Positions 29,402 to 39,697 of a stretch of DNA of 64,000 bases are shown here, one piece after another. The position numbers and the translations under genes were made by a program. Positions within the stretch are counted from its first letter, which is position 1; each line of letters opens with the position of its first letter. A model generated the notes under the pieces. It worked only from the letters and a program-made list of their open reading frames with translations. It did not search any database and had not been told where the DNA came from. Source of the DNA: Saccharomycopsis crataegensis (taxonomy: Eukaryota; Ascomycota; Saccharomycetes; Ascoideales; Saccharomycopsidaceae). Location of the stretch: NCBI RefSeq assembly GCF_037102585.1, contig NW_027043822.1:1-64000 (forward strand), given 5' to 3'.

Positions 29402-31345
29402 TCTATTGATTCTTGAGAAAAAAGCTTTATCTTTGTTCTTTATGATGTTTGCAAAATAATAAGCAATAGTTTGAAGAAGGATAGCCCTTATTGTACAATT
29501 ATCATTGGCGGCTTTCTTGAGCCTCTGAGGAAAACGTGACGTTGTGTGTGCCTGATGACACATCAGACGCCCTTTCGGCAAAAATAATATACCAATAATA
29601 GTAAAGTCTTAAACGGTTAATAAGACTTCTACCAATACTTTCCATTAATCTTCTCTCCTTTCATTCCTTGAAGTCATTTGATTTTGTTTGCTGGAGTTTT
29701 AATTCTATCAAGAGTGATTTTGTTATAATTGATCTCTGTAATAATTATAATAATTATTTTCTATAATAATTGTTCATTGCAAGAGTACTTTCGTTATATA
29801 TACCATAATTCATATTTCTACACAATTACCTGACAGAATGTCACCTAATAACAAGTCAATACGACTCATCTATTGTATGCATATTCGTCTATTTTCATTT
29901 CCCTCACAACTTCTACACCCTAGTTAAGAACCCACCAATACAAGACGATAAAAAACAAAAACAACTGCAAACTCGGCGCGTTGTACTTTCTTTCTTTCTT
30001 TTCGAAATATTTGTTACTCATGAGGATATTCGACATTGGTGGAGAAATTTTTCCTGTTGTTATCCAATGTCCGGAATCCAGTCTGGGTGGCCACTCCCAT
30101 TCCCGCTGCTACTGACTCCAATGGAGCTCCGCAAGCTGAGATCCCCAGTGGTTCTCATCACAATATCATTGAAATATATGACTTATCAGCTGTACATTCA
30201 TCCAAATAAGTCTTAATTCTGTCAATTGTCAATGTAACAATATTCATGAAAATAAATGAAAGGAATAAAAAAGAGTAATACTCCTGTTAGTGGCCCAATG
30301 CTATATTGGGAGTTGGTTAGACACACATGTTACAATGCTTTAACAGTTTTCACTCTACGAATAACATTCAGTTGAATGTATGTGAGCTATTTTTGATTAG
30401 TTTATTTAACCAAAGTAATTGGATATCTTTTTTCAGGTACTAGTTTCGAAACATCCATCTTTGGTTTACTGACATCACACAGCACCACTTTGAAGTGGGC
30501 ATGATAAAAGGAGCACCCAAAATTTTCTTTTTATTATTAGTATCATTTTTAAGAGATACACGGAAACTTTTTGAAATATCTACTGTTCCTTATTATTATT
30601 TCTTGTGATATTGATTCTGTTACAAGTCACAATTACAGAGACAGACGTCAATTTTCCAACGGTGGCAATGAGGTTTTCCGTGGGACACTTACCACCATGC
30701 AGGATGAGGACAAATAAAACCAACGCCTTAACTAGCGGCTTAGGTGCTGCCTTCCAGCTTTGCATTTCTCCTACCCCAGGTTTTTCAGCTTCCATAACAT
30801 ACTATAGTAGGCTTTCAAAGGCTACTTGTGAATGAAAAAAAAAAGATTCTCACAAGAGGAGCCCTCTTGTGAGAGCCTTCCACAAAAATCCTGAAGTTGC
30901 TTTTTTTTTTTTTTTTTTGCTTTGTAGTTTCACAAATTGTTTCCTTTTTCCCCATTACAATCCAAACAATACCTTGGCAGCAACACAATGACACAAATCA
31001 CCAAAAATATTTTTTACAAGCTACCACAAAACTGTTTTCCAAGAACAGGTTCTCCAGAATGTTTCCCAAACTAGAATTTTTGTGCTACAGTAAAGAATTG
31101 TGCGTACCCACAGAACCGCATTTGACTGCGGTGTGGAAAGCTGACATGCAGGAACACCTATGCCAAATACAACAATAGATATATAGTCTTGCTATTGTCC
31201 TTATTGTTGAGATTTCTAAAGTCTCTTTCAACTAGTATTGCAAATTTTCATCCATCAAATAAATTATTCAACACTATACACTGGGGGAAACTTAGCCACC
31301 ATAGCACTCTGAATAATAACGTTCAATATCAACAATAATACAAAA
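29402..31345. other. Long intergenic region, 1.9 kb
   Basis: No complete gene was found. At 30024-30209 (+) a 61-codon open stretch without an ATG has gene-like composition (WVATPIPAATDSNGAPQAE). Overlapping frames on both strands at 30580-30835 are unassigned. A perfect 12-bp hairpin lies at 30848-30874 and a T run at about 30901-30918. CCCAAT-GCTAT-ATTGGG lies near 30296. Confidence 0.45.
30848..30874. other. Perfect 12-bp hairpin
   Basis: TCTCACAAGAGG and its exact complement are separated by the three bases AGC. It could act as a dimeric factor site or an RNA hairpin. It lies about 470 bp upstream of the small secreted protein gene. Confidence 0.5.
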
Positions 31346-31789
31346 ATGAGACTTCAAACAGCTTTGGTCATCGTGTATTTTGCAATGGTCTCCAATGTTG
31401 CGGCTATTCCTAATCCACTTGCAGCTGTCGCTGAAAGTCTTACAGCCATTACCAGTGTATTTAATATGATCAACTCAGGGTTGACTTTAAAAAATAATGT
31501 AAATGCCGCTGCGTCAGCTTCTGCTTCTGCTTCTGCTTCTGCTTCTGCTTCTGCTGCCAAAACCACTACTACGGTTGCACCAACGGCAACCGTACTTGTC
31601 GTCACATCTTCAAATCCTAAATTAGAAAAGACAGTCTTGGCTCCTTCCATTACCGCTTCAATTTCAAGCATTGTATTGAGTGACAAACAAGTCTTGAGGT
31701 CAGTTACGACCGTTGTTGTTGATTCCAAGGCCTCAGCAACAATACTCCCTGCAAACGAACAAGGGGCAATTCTTAAAGCCAGCAACTGA
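31346..31789 (+). CDS. Small secreted Ser/Ala-repeat protein
   Basis: A 147-residue protein with a clear signal peptide (MRLQTALVIVYFAMVSNVAA). The mature part has a helical N-terminal segment, a run of alternating Ser and Ala encoded by tandem GCTTCT hexamers (about residues 55-70, DNA about 31510-31556), then a Thr/Val/Ser-rich domain likely to be O-mannosylated. There is no C-terminal hydrophobic segment, so it should be secreted rather than GPI-anchored. The hexamer run is prone to length change between strains. The gene has its own TATA-like element (ATATATAG) about 165 bp upstream. I do not recognise a family. An antisense frame covering the same interval is a shadow. Confidence 0.75.
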   Translation: MRLQTALVIVYFAMVSNVAAIPNPLAAVAESLTAITSVFNMINSGLTLKNNVNAAASASASASASASASAAKTTTTVAPTATVLVVTSSNPKLEKTVLAPSITASISSIVLSDKQVLRSVTTVVVDSKASATILPANEQGAILKASN

Positions 31790-32260
31790 TATAATTTTTC
31801 TCAAAATCACCCCAATAATATCACTATCGCCATAAAAACTATATATACTATGTTGTATTAGCCTACTTCCTTTTTTTTTTTATCTCTATTTTTATTTTTT
31901 CTGTCTGCTATCTTTCTTATCACTTTTTTGAATACTTCTTAGAATTTGACATCACAGTCCTCTTTTTTTATTTTTTTTTTTTCACTTTTTTTTTTCATCT
32001 TTTTTATCAAAAAGTATATAACTAGACAGTTTCTCACCACATATAAATACAAAACATTATATAATCGTCAAAACAAATAAAAGTCTAGCAGCACTAGCAA
32101 GTATCTGCTGTTTGAATTTATAAAAATGAATTTTTACAGAATATATGTAAACCGTGAATATAGAAGAATAACCGAAGATAGAAACGAAATAGAAAACATA
32201 AGAAATCAAAATCAATCCATTGAGCTCATTATATCAAAATCTAAAAAAGGGAAAGAAAAA
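31790..32260. other. Intergenic, convergent gene ends
   Basis: Dominated by T-rich runs (about 31870-32005). A + strand frame at 32126-32374 overlaps the 3' end of the next gene and lacks support. Confidence 0.5.
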
Positions 32261-33211
32261 TCAAGTCAGGCACTCATAGTTTTCCTTGGGAAACTCATCA
32301 TTGTCCTTTACAAAATCATCTCTACTGGACGTATTGGTCACTTCAATAACCTCTTCCTGTTCCACTTGGTTTAGAAATTTGGAGCCAGTGACAGCCAATA
32401 ACACACTGGCAGCCACAGACAAAATACAAAATATACCTCTTCTGGTTAATGACCATCTTAAATTCTCCACACTGAATTTTAGCTCGGAGATCAATCTTGA
32501 ATTAATCTTGTTTTCAACTTCACGAATTTTGATATTCAATTGTTTTTGAGCAAGACCATTGTCGGATTTATGATCGTTTATCGCAACCTCACACTCATTT
32601 TTACATGATATCATTAAATCGTTCAATTCATCGGTCACAGAATTCAATTCACGGTCCAAAATATTAATGCCACCACGTAGCTTATTCAAGTGCTGTTCTC
32701 GCGATCTCTTGATTTCGACCAGTAATTCTGATGACGCAGCCTCAAATAAATAATTCTCATTCTCCAAATCCTTCTTAGGGGCACACTTTTGAATCATACA
32801 ATCGAGATTACTAACCAAGTTCTGTTCGGTGATTTGGATAATCCTTCTGGACTGAAGATCTGTAAATCCTGCCAGTACGAGTTCTTTATAGACTTCCAAA
32901 GTGTCAATGTAATGGGTTGGAAATGGGGCTTCGGAACCTTCTTCACTACCCATATCAGCATCACATTCTAATGAAGTCTCGCTATTTATTAGGGGCTGAG
33001 AATCTTCATTTTTTATGAGATCATTCGTATTCCCACTAGTAATGCTATTGCCAGTATTAATAAATGATGGAGTCAGCTGAACTTGATGTGATGTCATTTG
33101 AAGACACCTTAAGGGATGGTTACCAAATTTTCTTGTGACAGCAGCTCGGTAGGTTACTTTAATCGTGTTGAAAAGTGTGTTCCCAAGGGCCTGATGAGTG
33201 AGAAGTGACAT
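32261..33211 (-). CDS. DUF1640 coiled-coil mitochondrial protein (Fmp32/MCUR1 family)
   Basis: A 316-residue protein of the DUF1640 family. The N-terminus (TLFNTIKVTYRAAVTRKFGNH) is basic and amphipathic, like a mitochondrial presequence. The conserved head is at about residues 100-125 (THYIDTLEVYKELVLAGFTD, then QSRRIIQI). A long coiled coil follows (about 155-250), then a single membrane segment at about 258-282 (GIFCILSVAASVLLAVTGSKF) and a short acidic tail. Yeast relatives are Fmp32 and YLR283W; human relatives are MCUR1 and CCDC90B. They are linked to cytochrome c oxidase assembly and inner-membrane function. Which yeast paralog it corresponds to is not decided by sequence here. Confidence 0.8.
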   Translation of the reverse strand: MSLLTHQALGNTLFNTIKVTYRAAVTRKFGNHPLRCLQMTSHQVQLTPSFINTGNSITSGNTNDLIKNEDSQPLINSETSLECDADMGSEEGSEAPFPTHYIDTLEVYKELVLAGFTDLQSRRIIQITEQNLVSNLDCMIQKCAPKKDLENENYLFEAASSELLVEIKRSREQHLNKLRGGINILDRELNSVTDELNDLMISCKNECEVAINDHKSDNGLAQKQLNIKIREVENKINSRLISELKFSVENLRWSLTRRGIFCILSVAASVLLAVTGSKFLNQVEQEEVIEVTNTSSRDDFVKDNDEFPKENYECLT

Positions 33212-33438
33212 TGTTCATATATATATAATAAATGGAGGGAAAAAAAAGGCTTTTTATGTTATACTAAGCTCCACACTCATGTCAAAAAAGAAGTACAACA
33301 TAGCATTGATCAACTATTTCTTGGGAAAAAAGTAAAACCAATTAACGGCACGTGCAACACAGTGTGCGCACATAGGCACAGACTTACATTGATCAATAAT
33401 CCACACATTATACTAAAATTACAATAATAACTATTTAT

Positions 33439-34146
33439 CTACGTATTAATCTGTACATCACCAGGTTGAATATCCTTTGTAGGCTCTTCAACCTTCTTCA
33501 CCTCTGATTCTTGAAGTTCTGGTTCCTTCTTTTCTGTCCCATCCACTTCCGATCCTGCAGGATTATTTGATACCTCATCTTGCACGATAGGCTCTGAAGC
33601 ACTGGAGACTTCCGTCGGAGCAGTACTTTCCTCAGTATTATTTTGCTGTTCCTTTGCCCTTGTTGCATTGTCGGTGCTCGCACTGAGGCCTGAAATACCT
33701 TCTTCAACCCCAACTGCACCTCTGATGTCAGCAGCAGACAAGGCGTTACTGTCATTTTTGTTGGCTAATGCAGCATCAATAGCAGTATCTTCAGCTTCCT
33801 TGTCGGTGATAATTTGTTTAATGTCCAAAATATCGTCCTCGTCACAATCCGAAACACTATAAGGTTTTGAGTGAGGGACCCAGGAGAGCACCTTGAAGCT
33901 ATATTTTGGAGAGTTATTGATAGTTTCTGGCTTACCATTCATAGAAGACAAGCTCACATTTGACCCGTGGATTGAATGTCCATTGGCAAGGGCATTCTTG
34001 TCTTCCTCTTCATCTGCGGGTTTGGATGGGTTGATTAATGTGGGTTGGAAATAATGTTCTATGGGTTCAGCAGTTGGGGTACCAAACGAGATATTGCTGG
34101 CATTTCTGATAAGTGACTGGCCGTATAAAGAGCGTCTAGCAGTCAT
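33439..34146 (-). CDS. Acidic low-complexity protein, unrecognised
   Basis: A 235-residue frame starting at the ATG at 34146. The open frame continues 19 codons upstream without an ATG. The N-terminus (MTARRSLYGQSLIRNASNIS) is basic and then hydrophobic-poor. A more ordered block is PKYSFKVLSWVPHSKPYSVSD (one residue over; about 88-107) followed by an acidic DCDEDDILDIKQII. The last 110 residues are disordered and rich in Glu, Ala, Ser and Thr. I do not recognise the family. It is transcribed in the same direction as the DUF1640 gene, 227 bp upstream of it. The GCACGTGC palindrome at 33349-33356 lies between them. Confidence 0.65.
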   Translation of the reverse strand: MTARRSLYGQSLIRNASNISFGTPTAEPIEHYFQPTLINPSKPADEEEDKNALANGHSIHGSNVSLSSMNGKPETINNSPKYSFKVLSWVPHSKPYSVSDCDEDDILDIKQIITDKEAEDTAIDAALANKNDSNALSAADIRGAVGVEEGISGLSASTDNATRAKEQQNNTEESTAPTEVSSASEPIVQDEVSNNPAGSEVDGTEKKEPELQESEVKKVEEPTKDIQPGDVQINT

Positions 34147-34953
34147 ACTGGAAATCTTATTTTTGAGGATGTTTTCTTCGCTAACAAAAGTAAACAGTAG
34201 CAACAGCAGTATGGGGAGTCTGTGGTTATTACCGCGTTTGGTGCGCTTTATTTTTTATTTATTTGGTGTGCTGACCAGGGACACCAACCAGAAAGTTTTT
34301 TTCAGGAGTATAAAAGCAGCAGAAATCTCGGCGGCATTTCCAGTTTTTTTCTTTTTCTTGTTACAGTGTTTGATTTTACATTTTTAGATTTTGCTAAGAA
34401 GGCCTTTGTCATGAGTTAGCTGAGGGTCGGAGACTTAGTTCTTTGACCGCTCACGAGCTAAAGTAAGTTCATTGGTCTCAGTGTGGGTTTGATTCTCTCA
34501 TCCTTTCTTTTATGATGAGCTTAAAGAATTTTTTAGACGTTAGACTACTTAATATTCTTTGCAGATATATTCTTGTTCTGATCAACAAATTAAATTGGAG
34601 AATCCATCTTTGTATTTTTGAATCCGTTTCCTGATTGTACTAACGAATAGCTAGTTGAGGCTGTTTCGCCACACCTTTTTATTATATACTTCGTGATTAT
34701 ATATTATTATTCAAAGGAGAACATGAATGTAAGAACAAGAAGAACTTTATCCCTTCTTATATCTTTGAAGTATATCACAATGACTATGATAGATAAACTG
34801 AAGAGGCACTGTGATAAACAAAATTCAATATATATTTAATATTTTTCTTGAGAAATAGGTACTTACCTGGGCCTTTAATAATACGCTACAACTGTAGCCT
34901 TGAGGGAGAGGAAGAAAAAACAAAAACAAAGAGAATACTGAATTATGGACCAC
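34147..34953. other. Intergenic with a structured, tRNA-like patch
   Basis: Around 34416-34461 there is an imperfect inverted repeat (TTAGCTGAGGGTC against GACCGCTCACGAGCTAA). A box-A-like TTAGCTGAGGG and a box-B-like GGTTTGATTCT (34476-34486) lie 60 bp apart, followed by a short T run near 34500. A normal acceptor stem cannot be formed, so no tRNA is called. Confidence 0.35.
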
Positions 34954-36471
34954 TCAGAAGTCACCATGAGATGGAGCAACGTAATTGCTGCCATTTTTAA
35001 TGAAATCACCGAAAAAGATGTCAATTAGAGCTCTAGATCCAATTGGCTGAGAATATGGTGCCATATGAGAAGCGTTGGAAATGCCAGCAAACATCAAGTT
35101 GCCTTCTTGTTTGACCGTACCATATGTAGTACCATCAACACCGTAGTTGGCATATTCAATATCACTGCTGAAGCCTGGACTCAATTTGTCACCCCAAGTT
35201 AATACACTGACCATTTTTTCCAAACCCTTGATATTACAAATAATATCATTTTCGCCAGCAGCAATCAAGATAGGAATTTTAGACAAAATATATGGCAATT
35301 TGAAAAATGCAGGGTATGAATAATAGTTAACCAAGTTTTCACCGACCGTACCAGAATCACAATCGGACCAGTTCTTGGCAGTTTTAAGGTTTAAAGCTTC
35401 ATCTATGGTTGCCAGATTAAGAAAATCATTAATTTGTTGATGGTTTGGTGGAAAGCTATTTGAACCACATAAAGAAGAATCTCTCAATCTGAAATCATAA
35501 ACATTTATGCATAGCTCGTCTTCTGGTTTACTTGTATCGTAAGTGGCAAGGAGAAACTCATTTAAAAGTTGAATGCATTCGTAAGATTCCACCTTGTTAT
35601 CATCAGTTTCGAAATCATTTTCGCCTTCATATTCACCGTTAGCTTCAATTTCCTTAATAACGCTCGCCCATAATTGTTGATTAGATTCGTAAGTTTGAAT
35701 ACATTCTTGGATTTCATCCTGAGCTTCATCAGCATCACTTTGACTGATAATGTTATTCTCCACTCCAAATTCAAACAAAGCAGATTGTTGAACATCAGGA
35801 TAAATATACCCGTTAAAAATAAGCAAACCCTTGAGATTGATATCAGTCTCTTCAGCTAGAATCTTGGCTCCGAAGTATGGAATATACTGTCCAGCATAGC
35901 TTTCACCACTCAAATAGAGGTCTTTGGCCTTATCTTCTGGGAAAACTTCAAAGTAGTTCTTCAAGAAGGTCATCATGTTGGCGGCAATATCTTTCAATTC
36001 TGAGGAATAATCATTGGAGTCACTGAAACCAACACCACCCGGTTGATCAATGAAAACCAAGTCACCTTCTTCTATCCAGGTGCCTGGACTATAAACAACT
36101 TCATCATTATCATTGAGAGTAAGCGGACCATTTTCAGCCAAAGCACCCGCCATCGAAGAGCAACCAGGTCCACCATTAAACCACAAGATTAACCTGTCAC
36201 TGGAAGCAGACTCGGTTTGATTTTTAGAGAATTTCCAGAAGAAGTAATCTTCATCAACATTTTCTTCAGCTTGTATGTAACCAGCATGCATTTCTGGAAC
36301 AAACTTTGGATCCATCTTATCTAAACCAGGAAGATTTTTAACCGAATAATCATCAGCACATGTGGCTCTTTTTAATATTTTGTTTTGCTTGAACAAAGCT
36401 TCAGTCAATGGTAAAGCATAAGCCGCTTGTAAAATAAACAACAATGAAATAAGGAAACCGATCTTGAACAT
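34954..36471 (-). CDS. Secreted Kex1-family serine carboxypeptidase, paralog A
   Basis: A 505-residue S10 peptidase that removes C-terminal residues from proteins or peptides. It has a signal peptide (MFKIGFLISLLFILQAAYA) and a dibasic site ILKR near residue 34 that could be cut by Kex2. The catalytic triad is visible: Ser in GESYAGQYIPYFG (about residue 192), Asp in AGENDIICN and His in NASHMAPY. The oxyanion region is FNGGPGCSSMAGAL. The GxGFS and SMDGAL-like motifs place it near Kex1 rather than vacuolar CPY. Unlike Kex1 it has no membrane segment after the catalytic domain, so it should be soluble. It is one of three paralogs on the same strand in this window. Confidence 0.93.
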   Translation of the reverse strand: MFKIGFLISLLFILQAAYALPLTEALFKQNKILKRATCADDYSVKNLPGLDKMDPKFVPEMHAGYIQAEENVDEDYFFWKFSKNQTESASSDRLILWFNGGPGCSSMAGALAENGPLTLNDNDEVVYSPGTWIEEGDLVFIDQPGGVGFSDSNDYSSELKDIAANMMTFLKNYFEVFPEDKAKDLYLSGESYAGQYIPYFGAKILAEETDINLKGLLIFNGYIYPDVQQSALFEFGVENNIISQSDADEAQDEIQECIQTYESNQQLWASVIKEIEANGEYEGENDFETDDNKVESYECIQLLNEFLLATYDTSKPEDELCINVYDFRLRDSSLCGSNSFPPNHQQINDFLNLATIDEALNLKTAKNWSDCDSGTVGENLVNYYSYPAFFKLPYILSKIPILIAAGENDIICNIKGLEKMVSVLTWGDKLSPGFSSDIEYANYGVDGTTYGTVKQEGNLMFAGISNASHMAPYSQPIGSRALIDIFFGDFIKNGSNYVAPSHGDF

Positions 36472-36869
36472 CGTGACTCAGAAATGATTATTACTTCTTT
36501 ATGAGATGTGTAAAAATAAGAAGAAGAAATCAAATGAAAATTTAAGGATTCACACAAGGTATTTATAATCTAAATTATGGATCTATGATATATAGGCTTC
36601 TTCAGGGTCCTGCATGCCAAGGAACCATATTTTTAGTGCCGCAGTGAGGTACACGATTTGATGAATCGAAAACAGTATTCCTGGAGATAATTGGAGATTT
36701 TGATTTGGAATTGATTACTGAAATGGATACAAAAATAATAACAGCAATAGCAATAAAGAACATTGTGATTTGCATACATTGTTGTCAGAGTGTACCGAGA
36801 TGGCAGCTCTTTATACTATGGATATCAGATTCGTGACGAATATTGCTCTGTACATTGCTTTAGTATGGC
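36472..36869. promoter_or_regulatory. Promoter region of carboxypeptidase A
   Basis: The TATA-like GTATTTATAA lies at about 36560-36569. No other gene is visible. Confidence 0.4.
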
Positions 36870-37710
36870 GCCAGTAGTGTATTATCACTGAGAAATGTAT
36901 ATGACTATCACTGAGAAATGTACATGACTATTAAGCAACTTTTTAATGAATGCCTCATCTAATTCTTCCACCTTAGAACCCAATGATGCTTAATTGGATA
37001 ATTATGGCACACACGTGTTGATTCTCATGTTAATCAAAGGATTGAAAGACTTATCTTGTAATCCCAACTGTTGAACTGGTTCTATTAGAGGATGGTTGCT
37101 GGAGGCTTTGACCAAGGATTTTATCATAGTCAACATACTGGAGACCATATCTCTGAGTTTGTTGAGCTCATTGATAGTGACAAATTAAGAGTTGTTGTTG
37201 TTGGCTTCGTGGTGAGTTGCAATTGGAGCTGACTCGGCGATAACTTTGTTGGAGGTTGTAATGGATTCAGGATTCATGATCGTAATAGACGGATAACTAA
37301 ATGTCGGTTTATAGATATTAATTTAATGGTAATAATAAGTATAAAGTAAATGTAAATGTTTCATAGTATATAAACAGGGATTTGGTTGTAAGTCTTGATG
37401 GTTCTATATACATGATAGTAGTGACTATTAATCATTAAAACCTACAGAAGTAGTGGAAGTGCTTGTGGTTATACGCCATTGGCCATCTAGCCATGTTAGG
37501 AGGTCTGTACTACTGACAGACTGACACCAACTACTTGTTATTGTATGGAATTAAACAAAATAAATTGATCGAGAAAGTATGAATAGTGTGTAGGTTTAAA
37601 GCGTGAATATCTAAAGTAATATCTAAAATAATGTGATGTAATAGAAGGTAGTAAGAATTAATAGGATTTACAACATTAGCAACCTTAGAATGATCATTAC
37701 TATAGTAACA
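36870..37710 (-). mobile_element. Fossil LTR retrotransposon remnant (one LTR plus gag-like piece)
   Basis: The proposed 217-bp LTR at 37494-37710 begins TGTTA and ends TAACA when read on either strand. On the minus strand it is followed directly by TGG, the usual opening of a tRNA primer-binding site. A leader of about 215 bp leads to a gag-like reading frame from about 37277 downward (opening MNPESITTSNKVIAES and including a short heptad-like stretch). A second LTR, protease and polymerase parts were not found. The element is truncated and its coding part is broken in a few places, so it is a dead copy of some age. Family is uncertain (Ty1/copia or Ty3/gypsy). A 23-bp direct repeat pair (36883 and 36906) lies at its distal end. 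Confidence 0.5.
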
Positions 37711-38170
37711 TATACCGCCAGTATTGTTCATTCATTACCTAATCAATTAATCATAGACAACCCAGAACTACCCTTTCTTGTATTCTATCCTTGACTAATT
37801 TATTTTCCCTAGACACTATATCTACAATTTCAGCTACTATGGAAAAATTCGGTCATACCAAAAAAGCCAACCTTGTTGCTAACACTGCTACCACCAAAAA
37901 ATCAAGTTAATATTACAACTATGATGCAATGGTAGTAAAGATACCTTAATCATGACTTATGCTACAAGCTGAATTACCAGGTATTATGAATTAGTTCTTT
38001 ACTTTCTCTGCAAATATTTTGAATGACAACTTTTCTTTTTTTTAAGAAAAACTACGAAAATAGAGCGAGATTAAAAAAAATTAAAAACTAATAGTAGAAA
38101 AGAAGCAGAAAAACTAAAATGAAATGCAAGAAAGATGGAACATTAACAGAGAAATGTATAATAAAAAGAT
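37711..38170. other. Intergenic, 3' side of carboxypeptidase B
   Basis: AT-rich with no gene recognised. Confidence 0.45.
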
Positions 38171-39697
38171 TTAATTATCGCCATATGATTTAGCAACATA
38201 TGTTGTACCATCAAGAGAGTAATCATCAAAAAACAAGTCAATAGCAGCTCTGGAGGCGACAGCATGGTCATACGGAACCATGTGAGAAGCACCTGCAATT
38301 TTGGCTAACCATAAGCCATCTTCATACTTGGCTTGACCAAAGACAGTGCTATTATCAGCGATGGTGAGATCGCCCCAATTAACCCCATTACTGTATCCAG
38401 GAGTAGACTTGGAACCCCAAGTTAATTTGTTGACCATGTCTTGCATACCATAAATATTACACACAAGATCATTTTCACCAACCATTAACATGATCTTGAC
38501 CTTACTCAAAATGTATGGTAATTTGAAGAAGGCAGGATAAGAGTTGTGGTTCACTAGAGCATTGTATGGGGCATCAGCACATTCGGTCCATTTTTGAGAC
38601 CCATCAAGGTGCAAATCAGCGTAAACGCTCTGCTCATTAAGGAAAGTGTTCAAGGCAGGTTCTTCAACTGGCCAGTTCATCCCACACGCTGGATAGGAAT
38701 CTCTCAAGCTAAAATCATATTGATTGAGGCATTGTTGATCGGTTGGCGCTGATTTATCCAATGTCATATCTAAAAGAGCTTCTAAAATACTTGAACAATC
38801 ATCATCCTCAACCTTATTAGAGTCAGACCCATCGGTGCTCTCATATTCACCAGTTTGTTCCATAGTTTTGAAAATTGAAGCATATTCTTCCTGGGTTTGG
38901 GCAATGGTTGTGTTACAGGCAGCAATCATTTGTTGCACTTTTCTGGAGTTGTATTGAGCGTCGGTGATGAGTTTATTATCAAGGGCATAATCAAAGATAG
39001 ATAAGTTCTGAACATCAGGGTAAATGTAACCATTAATCATGATTAAACCTTTTAAGTTATACTTGTCTGCTGCTTGAGTCAAAATTCTGGCCCCAAAATA
39101 AGGAATGTATTGGCCAGCATAACTTTCGCCACCCAAATAAATTTCTTTGCCCAAATCTTCAGGAAAAAGGGCAAAATATTTTTCAAAGAAAGTAAGCATG
39201 TCGTCTGCAATTTTGTTTAATTCAGAGTCAGGTTGTTCAGTCTCACTGAAACCAGTACCAGCTGGTTGGTCAACGTAGACAAGATCACCGGTTTCTAACC
39301 AAGTACCTTTTTTGTATTCAAGCTTTCCTTCCTGATTAACAAATAATGGTCCACTTTCCAAAAGGGCACCATCCATCGAAGAACATCCTGGACCACCATT
39401 GTACCAAAAAATCAATCTATTATTATTAGATGCTTGAGTTTTATTGAATCTGAAAAAAAAGTACTTTTCATCAATACTTTGGTCAATATCAACATAGCCA
39501 GCAAACATTTGAGGAATTTGTTCTGTTGGAATACCATCCAAACTTGGAAGGGTGGAAACTGCGTAGTCCTGGGCAGTATAAGACTCTCTTTTATTAAGCA
39601 ACTGTTTGCCTATGAGGTAGTCGGTGATGACTGCAGCTCTTGCTATGCATTGTAAAATCGTAAGTACCGCAATATATTGAAATTTAAGAAACATCAT
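38171..39697 (-). CDS. Secreted Kex1-family serine carboxypeptidase, paralog B
   Basis: A 508-residue S10 peptidase when started at the ATG pair at 39697-39692. The open frame extends further upstream but without an ATG. That start gives a signal peptide (MMFLKFQYIAVLTILQCIARA). The dibasic NKRE near residue 36 could be a Kex2 site. Catalytic motifs are GESYAGQYIPYFG, VGENDLVCN and GASHMVPYDHA, and the substrate-binding loop is YNGGPGCSSMDGAL. No C-terminal membrane anchor is present. It resembles paralog A throughout, with the same motif order and shared insert-like regions, consistent with local duplication. Its promoter carries unusual GC-rich elements. Confidence 0.93.
   Translation of the reverse strand: MMFLKFQYIAVLTILQCIARAAVITDYLIGKQLLNKRESYTAQDYAVSTLPSLDGIPTEQIPQMFAGYVDIDQSIDEKYFFFRFNKTQASNNNRLIFWYNGGPGCSSMDGALLESGPLFVNQEGKLEYKKGTWLETGDLVYVDQPAGTGFSETEQPDSELNKIADDMLTFFEKYFALFPEDLGKEIYLGGESYAGQYIPYFGARILTQAADKYNLKGLIMINGYIYPDVQNLSIFDYALDNKLITDAQYNSRKVQQMIAACNTTIAQTQEEYASIFKTMEQTGEYESTDGSDSNKVEDDDCSSILEALLDMTLDKSAPTDQQCLNQYDFSLRDSYPACGMNWPVEEPALNTFLNEQSVYADLHLDGSQKWTECADAPYNALVNHNSYPAFFKLPYILSKVKIMLMVGENDLVCNIYGMQDMVNKLTWGSKSTPGYSNGVNWGDLTIADNSTVFGQAKYEDGLWLAKIAGASHMVPYDHAVASRAAIDLFFDDYSLDGTTYVAKSYGDN

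Noticed and set aside
30284-30345. TGTTAG...TAACA stretch
   Set aside because: It is too short (about 60 bp) for an LTR and has no neighbouring element parts.
30580-30835. Overlapping frames on both strands (71 and 76 codons)
   Set aside because: Both strands are open over the same bases and neither has a recognisable domain, signal peptide or promoter context.
31354-31785. 143-codon antisense frame over the small secreted protein
   Set aside because: It is a shadow of the Ser/Ala repeat, which reads as Ala/Glu on the other strand.
32126-32374. 82-codon + frame
   Set aside because: It overlaps the 3' end of the well-supported DUF1640 gene and has no recognisable features.
34500-34590. C/D-box snoRNA-like pair (ATGATGA near 34512, CTGA near 34577)
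   Set aside because: No terminal stem forms outside the boxes and no guide region was recognised. Both boxes are short enough to occur by chance.
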